A stretch of 57,262 nucleotides of DNA from JBCCFK01 sp965262315 (lineage in GTDB: Bacteria; Actinomycetota; Acidimicrobiia; Acidimicrobiales; UBA8592). The stretch is taken from contig CBDHFJ010000087.1 of the NCBI GenBank assembly GCA_965262315.1, positions 1 to 57,262 on the forward strand, read 5' to 3'. The position numbers and the translations under genes are program-made. How positions within the stretch are numbered: the first letter of the stretch is position 1; the number at the start of each line of letters is the position of its first letter. The notes beneath the pieces are model-generated. The model was given only the letters and a program-made list of their open reading frames with translations. It had not been told where the DNA came from and did no database searches. Of the stretch, positions 8,574 through 16,919 are shown piece by piece.

Positions 8574-8585
8574 CCTCCCGGGAGG
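8574..8585 (-). promoter_or_regulatory. clpC ribosome-binding site inside a 12-bp palindrome
   Basis: CCTCCCGGGAGG is a perfect palindrome; its minus-strand GGGAGG stands 7 nt before the TTG start of clpC and decides that start. The same palindrome could base-pair between transcripts or bind a dimer, and could limit translation initiation. Confidence 0.55.
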
Positions 8586-8702
8586 TTCGTGAGTCGAGTG
8601 TACCCAGGTGCCGGCCGAGCCACTGGTCGAGTGACGGACCGCCAAGGCGGGGGACACAGTTCAATCGGCCCGGTTCGGGAGAATGTGACCCGAGACCGGG
8701 GT

Positions 8703-8718
8703 GGACCCCGAGGGGTCC
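8703..8718. repeat. inverted repeat 7-2-7 upstream of clpC
   Basis: GGACCCC-GA-GGGGTCC is a perfect dyad about 140 bp upstream of the clpC start. The two-base loop makes an RNA hairpin tight, so a protein-binding operator is as likely as a structure. Confidence 0.45.
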
Positions 8719-8888
8719 GTTGCGTACAGATCGGGCCCTTCGAGGACGCCGGTCAGGGGGACAACGCCATTGACCAGCGTTTCCTTCCCACCCCGTTCCA
8801 CGAATCGAGGGCGCCTCCGAAGGGGGACATCGGCTCGACCGTGAGGATCGACCCAGTCCGGGGGCCGTTCGACCCCAGTTCATCAGGC

Positions 8889-8905
8889 GTCGGCAAACTG
8901 CCGAC
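8889..8905. repeat. inverted repeat 7-3-7 upstream of the polyprenyl synthase
   Basis: GTCGGCA-AAC-TGCCGAC is a perfect 17-bp dyad ending 30 bp before the candidate -10 of the rightward gene, a typical place for a repressor or activator site. No regulator can be assigned. Confidence 0.5.
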
Positions 8906-8934
8906 TCGATTGCCCCGCGCTCGGCGCTCGGTCG

Positions 8935-8940
8935 TAAGCT
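8935..8940 (+). promoter_or_regulatory. candidate leaderless -10 element of the polyprenyl synthase
   Basis: TAAGCT lies 8 nt before the ATG at 8949. A weak TTGCCC is present 19 nt further upstream (8910-8915). Confidence 0.42.
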
Positions 8941-8948
8941 GGCCGGCG

Positions 8949-9941
8949 ATGGCAGTTGCATCACCCTTGTCCGTGCTCCCCACGATGGAAGGCGACCTGG
9001 CGCGCCTCGAGGACCGGCTCCGAGCCGCCGTCGTGGCCGAGGACGAGTACCTCACCGAGATCGCCAGCCACCTCATCGAGGCCGGCGGCAAGCGCGTCCG
9101 CCCTGGCTTCTCCATCGCTGCGGCAGGCACTCGCCACGCCCACGCGGTAGAGGCCAGCCCCGACGTGTTGATGGGTGGCGTCTCGGTGGAGCTCGTCCAC
9201 ATCGGATCGCTGTACCACGACGACGTCATGGACGAAGCCGAGCTGCGCCGGGGTGCCCCCTCGGTCAACGCCAACTGGGGCAACCTGCGGGCGATCCTCG
9301 CCGGCGACTTCCTGCTCGCCCGGGCCTCGGAGATCGCCGCCGGGCTCGGCACCGAGGTCGCCGGTCTCCTGGCGGCGACCATCGGCCAGCTCTGCGAGGG
9401 CCAGATCCTCGAGCTCCGCGACACCTACAACGTCGACCGCACCGAGGACGACTACGAGCGCTCGATCGCCGGGAAGACGGCGTCGCTGCTCGCCACCGCC
9501 TGTCGGGTCGGCGGCATCGTGGGCGAGATCCCCCGCGCCGACATCGAGGCCGTGACCGAGTTCGGCCACGCCTACGGCATGGCGTTCCAGATCGTCGACG
9601 ACATCCTCGACGTCGTCGCCACCGACGAGCAGCTGGGCAAACCCGCCGGCAACGACCTGCTCGAAGGCGTGTACACCCTGCCCGTCCTCCGCGCGATGCA
9701 CGGCACCGGCGGCGACGAGCTCCGTTCGCTCCTGGGCGGCGAGCTCACCATCGAGGGCCGCGATCGCGCCCGCGAGATCGTCCGCGCCAGCGACGGCGTC
9801 GACGAGGCGCTCGACTCGGCTCGCAGCTACGCGGACAAGGCCGGCGCGGTCCTCACGTCGCTGCCGGGTTCGGCAGCCACCACCGCCCTCCTCGCCGCAG
9901 CCGACCACCTCATCCGCCGCGCGCAGGATCCGCTGGCATAG
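8949..9941 (+). CDS. trans-polyprenyl diphosphate synthase
   Basis: 330-residue all-helical prenyltransferase that elongates allylic diphosphates with isopentenyl diphosphate, probably to make the menaquinone side chain or another long polyprenyl chain. Both aspartate-rich motifs are intact: HDDVMDEAELRRG (first, about residues 93-105) and QIVDDILD (second, about 217-224). The family GGKRVRP motif is near residue 47. The residues before the first Asp motif (IGSLYH) are the kind seen in medium- to long-chain enzymes, but chain length cannot be fixed by eye. It uses the products of the ispDF pathway encoded nearby. Confidence 0.92.
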   Translation: MAVASPLSVLPTMEGDLARLEDRLRAAVVAEDEYLTEIASHLIEAGGKRVRPGFSIAAAGTRHAHAVEASPDVLMGGVSVELVHIGSLYHDDVMDEAELRRGAPSVNANWGNLRAILAGDFLLARASEIAAGLGTEVAGLLAATIGQLCEGQILELRDTYNVDRTEDDYERSIAGKTASLLATACRVGGIVGEIPRADIEAVTEFGHAYGMAFQIVDDILDVVATDEQLGKPAGNDLLEGVYTLPVLRAMHGTGGDELRSLLGGELTIEGRDRAREIVRASDGVDEALDSARSYADKAGAVLTSLPGSAATTALLAAADHLIRRAQDPLA

Positions 9942-9995
9942 GTCGCTCGGCTCCCCCCGGGCTCACCGGCTCGGACGAACAACCGATGGCTCCGC

Positions 9996-10670
9996 ATGAG
10001 CATTCGGTCACCCAAGCGTTGGATCACCTGCCTCACACTTGCCGGTGCGGTGCTGGTGACCGGCTGCGGTGCCGGCGAGAGCACGACCCTGGCTGCCCCC
10101 ACCGTGGTCGGAGACGCCGCGATCGACCCGCCGGCGAGCGTCGAGAACGCGATGCCCACGCCACCCGAGACCGTCGCACTGGCCGTCGTGGGCGACGAGT
10201 TCGAGTCCGTCACCGTCCTGATCGACGAGCGCTGGGAAGTCGAGGCGACGGTGCCCCGCGGATGGGAGATCGAGGAGGACTTCCTCGGTCGGCAGGAGGC
10301 CGGGCTCCGCGACGCGGCTGGGGCCATGGCCCCGTACGACGATGTCAGCAGCTTCACCAAGATGCTCTTCGCAGTCGACTGTGGCGGTGGGTGCGCGCCG
10401 ACCGACTGGGAAGAGCGGCTGAACGGGCCCAACGGAAGACTCACCCAGCGGCGGGCCACCTTCGACCTCGTCCGCGACGAGCCCATCGCAGACGGGTGGG
10501 TACAGGTGGCGACCGAGGGGGATGACCTCACCGCCCTGGTTGCTCGCTGGGACGACGAGGCGTCGCACTACTTCACCTGCGAGCTCGAGATCGATGACGA
10601 CGACGCGGAGCTCGTGGACGACCTCATCGCGGCGTGTGCGACGAGTGCACCGCGATGGTTCCCGGCGTAG
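9996..10670 (+). CDS. putative lipoprotein
   Basis: 224 residues with a type II signal peptide: basic n-region, hydrophobic CLTLAGAVL and lipobox VTGC (Cys about 24). The mature part is acidic and begins with a Pro/Thr/Ala-rich linker. It includes a short cysteine pair in VDCGGGC and further cysteines near the C-terminus (FTCELEID, AACATS), which may form disulfides outside the membrane. No family recognised. It is 54 nt downstream of the polyprenyl synthase and ends 3 nt from the convergent lysS stop. Confidence 0.78.
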   Translation: MSIRSPKRWITCLTLAGAVLVTGCGAGESTTLAAPTVVGDAAIDPPASVENAMPTPPETVALAVVGDEFESVTVLIDERWEVEATVPRGWEIEEDFLGRQEAGLRDAAGAMAPYDDVSSFTKMLFAVDCGGGCAPTDWEERLNGPNGRLTQRRATFDLVRDEPIADGWVQVATEGDDLTALVARWDDEASHYFTCELEIDDDDAELVDDLIAACATSAPRWFPA

Positions 10671-10673
10671 CTG

Positions 10674-12077
10674 TCAGACCTGTTCTGGCCGCAGGGTGGG
10701 GAAGAGGACGACGTCGCGGATGGTGGTGACGTCGGCGAGCAGCATGACCAGGCGGTCCATGCCGATGCCGATGCCGCCGGTGGGCGCCAGGCCGTACTCG
10801 AGCGCCCGCACGTAGTCGTCGTCGACGACCATGGCCTCGTCGTCGCCGGCGTCCTTCATGGCCGCCTGCTCCTCGAACCGGGCCCGCTGTTCGACCGGGT
10901 CGACCAACTCGGAGAACCCGTTGCAGAGTTCTCGGCCGGCGACGATGGCCTCGAACCGCTCGGTCAGACCCGGCTTGTCGCGGTGGTCTCGCGACAGCGG
11001 CGAGACCTCCTTGGGGTACTCGGTCACGAAGATCGGGCCCCAAAGCTCGGCCTCGGTGGTCTTCTCGTAGATCTCGAGGATGAGCTTGCCGGGCCCGTAT
11101 GAGGGCTTGTGCTCGACGCCGAACTTGTCGCACAGCGCTCGCAGCTCATCGATCGGGGTCTCGAGGCTGATCTCCACGCCGGCGTGTTCGGCGATGAGCT
11201 CGGTCATGGTGGCCCGGCGCCATGGCGCGGTGAGATCGACCTCACGGTCGTCGTAGGAGATGACCGCCGAACCCGTGACCTCGATGGCCAGGTACTCCAC
11301 CAGGTGCTCGACCAGATCCATGATGTCGGTCCAGTCGGCGTAGGCCTGGTAGAGCTCGAGCATCGTGAACTCGGGGTTGTGCCGCGTGCTCAGGCCCTCG
11401 TTGCGGAAGACGCGGGCGATCTCGAACACGCGCTCGAAGCCACCAACGGTGAGGCGCTTGAGGTAGAGCTCGGGAGCGATGCGCAGATACAGCTCCTGGT
11501 CGAGCGCGTTGTGGTGGGTGGTGAACGGGCGAGCGAGCGCGCCACCGGGGATCGGGTGGAAGACCGGGGTCTCCACCTCCATGAAGTCGCGGTCCTCGAG
11601 CCACCGCCGGGTCAACGACATGACCTTGGACCGCATCTTGAACGTGTCGCGCGCTTCCTCGCTGACCCACAGGTCGACGTAGCGCTGGCGGTAGCGGGTG
11701 TCGGGGTCGGTGATGCCGTGCCACTTGTCGGGGAACGACCGAGTGGCGGTGGCGAGCACCGTCCAGTCCTCGACCTTGACCGACAGCTCGCCCTTGCGGG
11801 TCTTCATGACCTCGCCGGTCACCCCGATCCAGTCGCCGATGTTCAGACCGACGAAGTCCTCGTAGCGGGGCGTGACCTTGCTGGGGGCGAACAGCTGGAT
11901 TCGACCCGTGGAGTCCTGGAGCACGCCGAAGGCCAGCTTGCCCTGGTCCCGCCGCAGCATCAGTCGGCCAGCGACCGTCACCTGCTTGCCCGTCTCGGCC
12001 CCGTCCTCCAACGACGAGTACTCGTCGCGGATCGCACCGGTGGTGGTGTCGGGATCGAATCGATAGGGCGTGCTCAT
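10674..12077 (-). CDS. lysS: lysine--tRNA ligase (class II)
   Basis: 467 residues. The N-terminal OB-fold anticodon domain (about 30-135, with VTVAGRLMLRRDQGKLAF) is followed by the class II core. Motif 1 lies around EVETPVFHPIPGGALARPF, motif 2 is FRNEGLSTRHNPEFTML and motif 3 GIGIGMDRLVMLL. It charges tRNA-Lys in the cytosol. Length is slightly short but complete. ATG start at 12077; no mycobacterial-type membrane extension (lysX) is present. Convergent with the lipoprotein gene. Confidence 0.97.
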   Translation of the reverse strand: MSTPYRFDPDTTTGAIRDEYSSLEDGAETGKQVTVAGRLMLRRDQGKLAFGVLQDSTGRIQLFAPSKVTPRYEDFVGLNIGDWIGVTGEVMKTRKGELSVKVEDWTVLATATRSFPDKWHGITDPDTRYRQRYVDLWVSEEARDTFKMRSKVMSLTRRWLEDRDFMEVETPVFHPIPGGALARPFTTHHNALDQELYLRIAPELYLKRLTVGGFERVFEIARVFRNEGLSTRHNPEFTMLELYQAYADWTDIMDLVEHLVEYLAIEVTGSAVISYDDREVDLTAPWRRATMTELIAEHAGVEISLETPIDELRALCDKFGVEHKPSYGPGKLILEIYEKTTEAELWGPIFVTEYPKEVSPLSRDHRDKPGLTERFEAIVAGRELCNGFSELVDPVEQRARFEEQAAMKDAGDDEAMVVDDDYVRALEYGLAPTGGIGIGMDRLVMLLADVTTIRDVVLFPTLRPEQV

Positions 12078-12130
12078 AGGGCCATCAGTGTCGCAGCTCC
12101 GCCGCGGGATGCCGACGCTTTCCGCATCGA

Positions 12131-14035
12131 TCAGCGCCGAGGCACCACCACCCGGTCGATGAGCTCCGGCTCGACGGGCTCACCCGAGAGCTCCAGACGC
12201 AGGTGGCCCGGTTCACCTGCGCGCCACCGCGGCCGCTGGCGAGGCACCACCCGCGCGCCGATGGCGTAGATCTCCAGGTCGCCGTCATCGGCGATGTGCA
12301 GGCGCAGGAAGTGTTTCCAGCCCTCGTGCCGCAGCGCGACCGAGAGCTCGTTCGCGTGTCGCCGAGCCAGGCCGGACAGGAAGAGGTAGGTCGCATGGAC
12401 GACCATGGCCAGGGCCGGCGACAAGACGACGACGGCGAGGACGTAGCCGACCGTCCCCACCGCATGGCCGGCCCGCAACGACAGACCCACGGCCAACACG
12501 ACGCTCGCGGTCAAAGCGGCGGTGTGCAGGACCGCCCAGAGTGCCGTGCCCACGCGGCCGCCCCGGTTGCGTCCGTGCGCCGTGGTGTGGGGTGCACCCT
12601 TCGCGGCGAATGCCAAGGCGCACCCGAGGAGCAGCGCCGCGAAGAACCACCACAACCACGACGACCACGCGGCTGTCCATCCAGCGTCGAGCGCACCGGC
12701 GAGGCTCGCGCCCTCCTGGTCGACCGTCGCGCCCGTCGTCCTTCCGGCGGCGATCCTGGTGTGCAGGGCGACGGCCAAGAGCGCGTGGACAACGCCCAGG
12801 AGGACCACGAATCCCCCGTGCTGCCAGATCCGACCGAAGACCGACCGACCGAGCGACCATCGCGACGCCCCTCGCGATGGCCAGACACGTTCCTCGCCGT
12901 CCGCCATGGTCGCGTAGCGCCGCCGCGTGGCCACGTCCTCGGGCTCTCGAATGTGGATCGTCTCGGGCACGTCGTTGGTCAGGGACAGGAACGCTCCCCC
13001 GCCACCGGCCGTGATCTTGACCCGAGGACTCGCCCCAGGTGGGGGCTCACACTCGGTGAAACGCGCGTAGTGGTGTCGGTCGCCCGTCAGCATCACCCGG
13101 ACGCGTCGCGTCCAGTGAGGTTCGCTCACGCCGTGCTCGTCCGGGACCGCCAGCGTCTCGTTCAGGAACCAGCGCACGAGCTCGTAGGGGTCCTCGCTGC
13201 GGTGCGAGTCGGGCTGTTCGGGCGCCGGGGACTCGTACCACCGCGGCTTCGCGAGGCAGAGAATGACAGACGCATCGCTGCCCATCGACCGCCCGACGTC
13301 GGCAAAATACTCGGTCTGCGCGTGATCCAGCGGGCCGTCGAGCGCCGTGTCGATCCCCCACAGCCACCAGTCGTCGGCGAGCCGGAGCGCGAAGTACGAA
13401 CGGTGCTGGCGGGTCTTCCAGGCCCCGACCCAGCCCTGGCGGAGGAACTGCTTCCGGAAGGCGGCGAGGCCGTCGTACCAGTCGTGGTTCCCGGGGATCG
13501 CGTACAAGTGGAGATGCGGGTGGTCGGCCGCCTCCGGCCCGCGGCGCCCGACGAACCCCAGTGCCGCCTCGTAGGGGCCGACCGTCCGATCGTGGTAGCT
13601 GGTCTCGTTGGACAGTCCGACGTCGGGGTACGGGTAGATCTCGTCGCCGCCCATGACCAGCACGCCGCCGCGGTGGGTCGTGTGCGAGCCGACCGACAGG
13701 CGCTCCTGGGCGATCATCGACGCGACGGCGTACGTCGCGTCGAAGCCGTCGCCGAGGTCGGCGACGTAGTCGATCCATCGAACGTCGGGGTGTTCGTGGA
13801 TCGCCGTGGACCCCTGATCCGCATGCGCGGCGATCGCCTCGCGTCGGTCGACGAACTGCCCGAACGTGGTGGCAAGCAGCGAGGCGACGCCCGATCGGAT
13901 CAACTCGGCGGGCGACAGCCACTTCACTGCAGGCTTCGGCTCGAACCGACGCTCGACCTTCCACTCCGGCGCGTCGGTGCCGCTGAGCGCGTGTCCGAGC
14001 GCGACCACGACCTGGTCTTCGAATTCGTCCGCCAT
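12131..14035 (-). CDS. membrane-anchored calcineurin-like metallophosphoesterase
   Basis: 634 residues. The N-terminal 390 residues carry the metallophosphoesterase metal motifs in order: DLGDG (93-97), GGDEIYP (129-135), GNHDWYDG (182-189) and LTGDRHHYARF (near 311). About four or five hydrophobic helices follow (roughly 400-545). A soluble C-terminal domain of about 80 residues (HFLRLHIADDGDLEIYAIGA) comes last. No signal peptide is seen, so the catalytic domain is likely cytoplasmic at the membrane face. Substrate unknown. Similar long proteins occur in actinobacteria and proteobacteria without assigned function. It lies between lysS and hisG with gaps of about 55-60 nt. Confidence 0.85.
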   Translation of the reverse strand: MADEFEDQVVVALGHALSGTDAPEWKVERRFEPKPAVKWLSPAELIRSGVASLLATTFGQFVDRREAIAAHADQGSTAIHEHPDVRWIDYVADLGDGFDATYAVASMIAQERLSVGSHTTHRGGVLVMGGDEIYPYPDVGLSNETSYHDRTVGPYEAALGFVGRRGPEAADHPHLHLYAIPGNHDWYDGLAAFRKQFLRQGWVGAWKTRQHRSYFALRLADDWWLWGIDTALDGPLDHAQTEYFADVGRSMGSDASVILCLAKPRWYESPAPEQPDSHRSEDPYELVRWFLNETLAVPDEHGVSEPHWTRRVRVMLTGDRHHYARFTECEPPPGASPRVKITAGGGGAFLSLTNDVPETIHIREPEDVATRRRYATMADGEERVWPSRGASRWSLGRSVFGRIWQHGGFVVLLGVVHALLAVALHTRIAAGRTTGATVDQEGASLAGALDAGWTAAWSSWLWWFFAALLLGCALAFAAKGAPHTTAHGRNRGGRVGTALWAVLHTAALTASVVLAVGLSLRAGHAVGTVGYVLAVVVLSPALAMVVHATYLFLSGLARRHANELSVALRHEGWKHFLRLHIADDGDLEIYAIGARVVPRQRPRWRAGEPGHLRLELSGEPVEPELIDRVVVPRR

Positions 14036-14097
14036 GGACCGAGTTCATCCGATCCCGAGACCGATGTCGAGCATCGGGTCGAGACCGGACCACGGAC

Positions 14098-14967
14098 TCA
14101 GAGGCGGGTCTGGCGCACCTCGGTCTCGAGGATGCCCTGGCAGCCCGCGGCCTTGAGCGCGTCCATCACCGGATGGACGTCGGCCTTGTCCACCAGCACC
14201 CGGACGGCATGCCACTCGGGGTCCATGGTCTCGAGGACGGTGGGGCTGGTGAAGCCCGAGTGCATCTCACCGATGCGAGGCAGGGCCGATGTCGGGCAGT
14301 TGAACTCGAGCATCGACTTGCGGGACGCATCGATCACGCCGGTGATGCGGGCCACCAACGTCGAGCGAGCGTCGGTGTCGGCGGAGGCCTCGGAGCCGAT
14401 CAGGACGGCTTCGGCATCGAGGATCTTCTGGAGCTCCACCAGGTCGTTGGCCACGAGGCTGTTGCCGGTCTCGACGATGTCGACGATCCCGTCGACGATC
14501 CCCAACATCGCCATCACCTCGGTGGCCCCGCTGAGGTGCACGAGCCGAACGTCGACACCGGCATCGGCGAAGAACTTCTCGGACAGGTTGTCGAACTTGG
14601 TCCCGACGACGCGGCCGTGCAGATCCTGGAGCGATCGCACCGGGCCGTTGTCCTGTACTGCCACCGAGAGCCGGCACCGGCCGAACCCCAGCGCCAACAC
14701 CTGGGCGACGTCGCCCTCCACCTGGGCCTCGGCCACCTGGTCGCTGCCGGTGATCCCCAGGTCGACACTGCCCGTCGCCACCAGCGACGGCACGTCGGCG
14801 GCATGCGCGAGGATCACGAGGGTGTCGGTGTCGGAACACATGGCGAACAGCCGGCGCCCGTCGATGCGGAAACGCAGCCCGGCGTTGCGGAGGACGGACA
14901 CCGCGTGCTCGTGCAAGCGGCCCTTGGACGGGATGGCGATGCGGAGGCGTACGTTCGAATCGATCAC
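14098..14967 (-). CDS. hisG: ATP phosphoribosyltransferase, long form
   Basis: HisG joins ATP and PRPP in the first step of histidine synthesis. The 289 residues make the long form with a C-terminal regulatory ACT-like domain (about 215-289, including VRVLVDKADVHPVMDALK), so it should be histidine-inhibited and not need HisZ. Catalytic features include IPSKGRL near the N-terminus, DLGITGSD and the PRPP-binding loop IVDIVETGNSLVAN. GTG start overlapping the hisE stop by 4 nt. Confidence 0.96.
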   Translation of the reverse strand: MIDSNVRLRIAIPSKGRLHEHAVSVLRNAGLRFRIDGRRLFAMCSDTDTLVILAHAADVPSLVATGSVDLGITGSDQVAEAQVEGDVAQVLALGFGRCRLSVAVQDNGPVRSLQDLHGRVVGTKFDNLSEKFFADAGVDVRLVHLSGATEVMAMLGIVDGIVDIVETGNSLVANDLVELQKILDAEAVLIGSEASADTDARSTLVARITGVIDASRKSMLEFNCPTSALPRIGEMHSGFTSPTVLETMDPEWHAVRVLVDKADVHPVMDALKAAGCQGILETEVRQTRL

Positions 14968-15317
14968 TGCTCTTCCTGTCTGCGTCGCTTCTCGTCGAGG
15001 CCCCCGATGCCGAACCGCTGTCGCAGCACCTCGAGGGGTGCCGACGGTGGGACCTCGGCCAGGCCGAGCAGCACGACCGTGTGGAACAGCAGATCGGCGG
15101 CCTCGGCGGCGATGTGGTCGGGATCGTCGCCGTCGGCGGCTTCGATCAGCTCGTCGGCCTCTTCGCGGATCTTGGCCGCCACCGGCGCGGTCGAACCGTC
15201 AGCCACCAGCGTGGTGACGTAGCTGCCCTGCGGGAGCGCCTGGATTCGCTGGCGGACCACCTCGTAGAGGGCGTCGAGGACGTCCTCGCTCGAGTCGTCA
15301 CGAGCCACGATGGCCAT
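14964..15317 (-). CDS. hisE: phosphoribosyl-ATP diphosphatase
   Basis: 117-residue MazG-like helical enzyme that hydrolyses phosphoribosyl-ATP, the product of HisG. The metal-binding helix pair is visible as KIREEADELIEAA and EAADLLFHTVVLL. It is a stand-alone HisE, not fused to HisI. It is translationally coupled to hisG (4-nt overlap) and lies 12 nt after nadC, so a nadC-hisE-hisG transcript is likely. Confidence 0.95.
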   Translation of the reverse strand: MAIVARDDSSEDVLDALYEVVRQRIQALPQGSYVTTLVADGSTAPVAAKIREEADELIEAADGDDPDHIAAEAADLLFHTVVLLGLAEVPPSAPLEVLRQRFGIGGLDEKRRRQEEQ

Positions 15318-15329
15318 CCTCCTGTCCTG

Positions 15330-16193
15330 TCACGCGATGTCGAGTCCGATGTCGAGGGCCGGCGCCGACTGGGTGATGCGACTGACCGAGATCAGGTCGA
15401 CGCCGGTCCCAGCGTAGGACGCGATCGTCTCCAGGCGGATGCCACCGGACGCTTCGAGCAACGGCCGTTTGCCGGCCCCGACGATGGACTCCACGAGCGC
15501 GACCGCCTCGCGGACCTCGTCGGGTGACATGTTGTCCAACAGGATCGCGCCTGCGCCGGCCCGTGTGGCTTCCTCGACCTGGTCCAGTCGATCGGCCTCG
15601 ACCTCGATGGTGCGGCCCGGCCATTGATCCTGCGCGCGTTCGACGGCCTCGGTGATGGAGGTGCCCATGAGGTGGTTGTCCTTGAACATCAACCACTCGC
15701 TGAGGTTGCCACGGTGGTTGCGGCCACCGCCGGCGCGGACCGCGGCCTTGGCGAGCGCTCGCATGCCGGGGATCGTCTTCCGGGTGTCCCAGACCCTGGC
15801 ATCGCCCCCACGAGCCGCTTCGTCCACGTACGCACGCGTGAGGGTGGCGATGCCCGAGAGGTGGCACAAGAAGTTGAGCGCCGTGCGTTCGCCGGTGAGC
15901 ACCGTGGTCAGCCGGCCGGTGACCCGACCGATGGTCTGGCCCGGCTCCAGCGCGTCGCCATCGGCGCAGTCCCACTCGGTCTCCACCTCGGGATCGACCT
16001 GGTGGAACGCCTCGTCGGCGCACAACCGTCCCGCCAGCACCCCGGGTTCCCGAGCCACGAAGGCCGCGGTCGTGGTGGCGTCCGGCGGCAGCATGCGCGA
16101 GGTGAGGTCGCCCAGTGGGGTCAGGTCCTCGGCGAGCGCCCGAGCCACGACATCGGCAACAGCATCCAGCGGGGGTTCGAACACGCGTGACAT
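15330..16193 (-). CDS. nadC: nicotinate-nucleotide pyrophosphorylase (carboxylating)
   Basis: NadC converts quinolinate and PRPP to nicotinate mononucleotide in NAD synthesis. 287 residues, typical length. Diagnostic segments are GDLTSRML near the N-terminus, ALNFLCHLSGIAT, the quinolinate-binding WDTRKTIPGMR, GGGRNHR and the barrel strands IEVEADRLDQ, ILLDNMSP and EASGGI. The ATG at 16193 gives the family N-terminus; the frame stays open far upstream but without homology. Neighbouring nadA and nadB are not in the window. Confidence 0.96.
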   Translation of the reverse strand: MSRVFEPPLDAVADVVARALAEDLTPLGDLTSRMLPPDATTTAAFVAREPGVLAGRLCADEAFHQVDPEVETEWDCADGDALEPGQTIGRVTGRLTTVLTGERTALNFLCHLSGIATLTRAYVDEAARGGDARVWDTRKTIPGMRALAKAAVRAGGGRNHRGNLSEWLMFKDNHLMGTSITEAVERAQDQWPGRTIEVEADRLDQVEEATRAGAGAILLDNMSPDEVREAVALVESIVGAGKRPLLEASGGIRLETIASYAGTGVDLISVSRITQSAPALDIGLDIA

Positions 16194-16207
16194 GCCGTCA
16201 GCATGCC

Positions 16208-16732
16208 TCACCGAGCGGCGAAGTCCGCCACCGTCATGGTCCACTCGCCGCCCTGCTGGCCGGGCTTCAGGTCGAGGGTGACGGACCGGGCGTACCCGAG
16301 GTCGGGGTCGTAGTCGACCGCGAGCACGGCATCGGCGTCGTCTCGAGCCACGTCCTCGATGCGGAAGAAGGTGGCCTCCACCGTGTACACGATCCGGTCC
16401 TCGAGCTCGGGAGAGGCGGTCTCGTAGGACGCCAGCACCCCGTCGGTGACCACCACGGACGCGGCACCGACCACGTCGCCGTCGGCCTCGATCACATAGG
16501 CCAGCTCGTAGCTGGCCGGCCCGTGCTCTGCCCATCGGGTCGCGGCGTCGACGACCTCCTGCCGAGGCGACGTCGCCTGCATCGCGGTGACGATGCTGAA
16601 CATCAACAGCGCCACGAACGGTGCCAGCAACAGCAGGAGCCGGCGGAGACGACGCGAGCGAGGCGCCGCGGGGGCGGCGGGCTCGTCGAGGACGGCTTCC
16701 TGGATCAGGTCGACCCGAGGGGCACGGGGCAT
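16208..16732 (-). CDS. hypothetical single-pass membrane protein (DUF6174-like)
   Basis: 174 residues: a short cytoplasmic N-terminus, basic cluster RSRRLRRLL, one hydrophobic helix (about 30-48), then an extracytoplasmic domain. The pattern WAEHGPASYELAYVIEADGD followed by VTDGVLASYE and a DYDPDLGYARSVTLD stretch resembles the DUF6174 fold of small exported proteins, but the conserved cysteines of that family are missing. Probably exported and membrane-anchored. Lies 14 nt upstream of nadC. Confidence 0.7.
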   Translation of the reverse strand: MPRAPRVDLIQEAVLDEPAAPAAPRSRRLRRLLLLLAPFVALLMFSIVTAMQATSPRQEVVDAATRWAEHGPASYELAYVIEADGDVVGAASVVVTDGVLASYETASPELEDRIVYTVEATFFRIEDVARDDADAVLAVDYDPDLGYARSVTLDLKPGQQGGEWTMTVADFAAR

Positions 16733-16776
16733 GGGTGGATCATCGGCCGGGCGAGCGCCCAGCTGAGCTCCCGGAC

Positions 16777-16899
16777 TCAGAGCAGGACGACGAGGAGGCC
16801 CACGATCAACGCCACGACCGGGATCGCCGCCATGATCAGGTAGGAGCGCACCGCCCGACGAGGCTCCTCGCTGGGGCCGATGTCGAGGATCTTCCGCAC
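16777..16899 (-). CDS. small membrane protein, 40 aa
   Basis: GTG-started 40-residue frame: a charged N-terminus (MRKILDIGPSEEPRRAV) followed by one hydrophobic helix from residue 20 to the C-terminus (IPVVALIVGLLVVLL). The single-pass layout with a positively charged flank is convincing for such a short frame. It lies 20 nt after the scramblase-like gene on the same strand. No family recognised; the start is tentative. Confidence 0.5.
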   Translation of the reverse strand: MRKILDIGPSEEPRRAVRSYLIMAAIPVVALIVGLLVVLL

Positions 16900-16919
16900 G
16901 TCCGCATGATCGCGCAGCT

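Larger units (their letters stand above)
8567..8948. other. 382-bp divergent intergenic region, clpC / polyprenyl synthase
   Basis: This is the only gene-free stretch over 300 bp. It must hold the promoters of clpC (leftward) and the polyprenyl synthase (rightward). It contains a 12-bp palindrome over the clpC ribosome-binding site and two perfect inverted repeats (8703-8718 and 8889-8905). A -10-like box stands next to the rightward start. I see no CIRCE, HspR (HAIR) or ClgR-like site, no tRNA and no convincing small gene; one frame is open across it but has no plausible start or composition. Confidence 0.6.

Noticed and set aside
4421..8773. A 1450-codon open frame on the plus strand opposite the lipoprotein-HAD gene and clpC
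   Set aside because: It is a high-GC shadow of unmistakable minus-strand genes; its translation has no recognisable domain and biased composition.
8567..8948. CIRCE, HspR (HAIR) or ClgR operators for clpC
   Set aside because: I searched for the inverted-repeat cores on both strands and found no acceptable match.
10674..12077. Mycobacterial LysX-type fusion
   Set aside because: The protein is a plain 467-residue class II LysS without membrane or lipid-transferring domain.
12203..15217. A 1004-codon plus-strand frame opposite the metallophosphoesterase, hisG and hisE
   Set aside because: Same reason: antisense shadow of secure genes.
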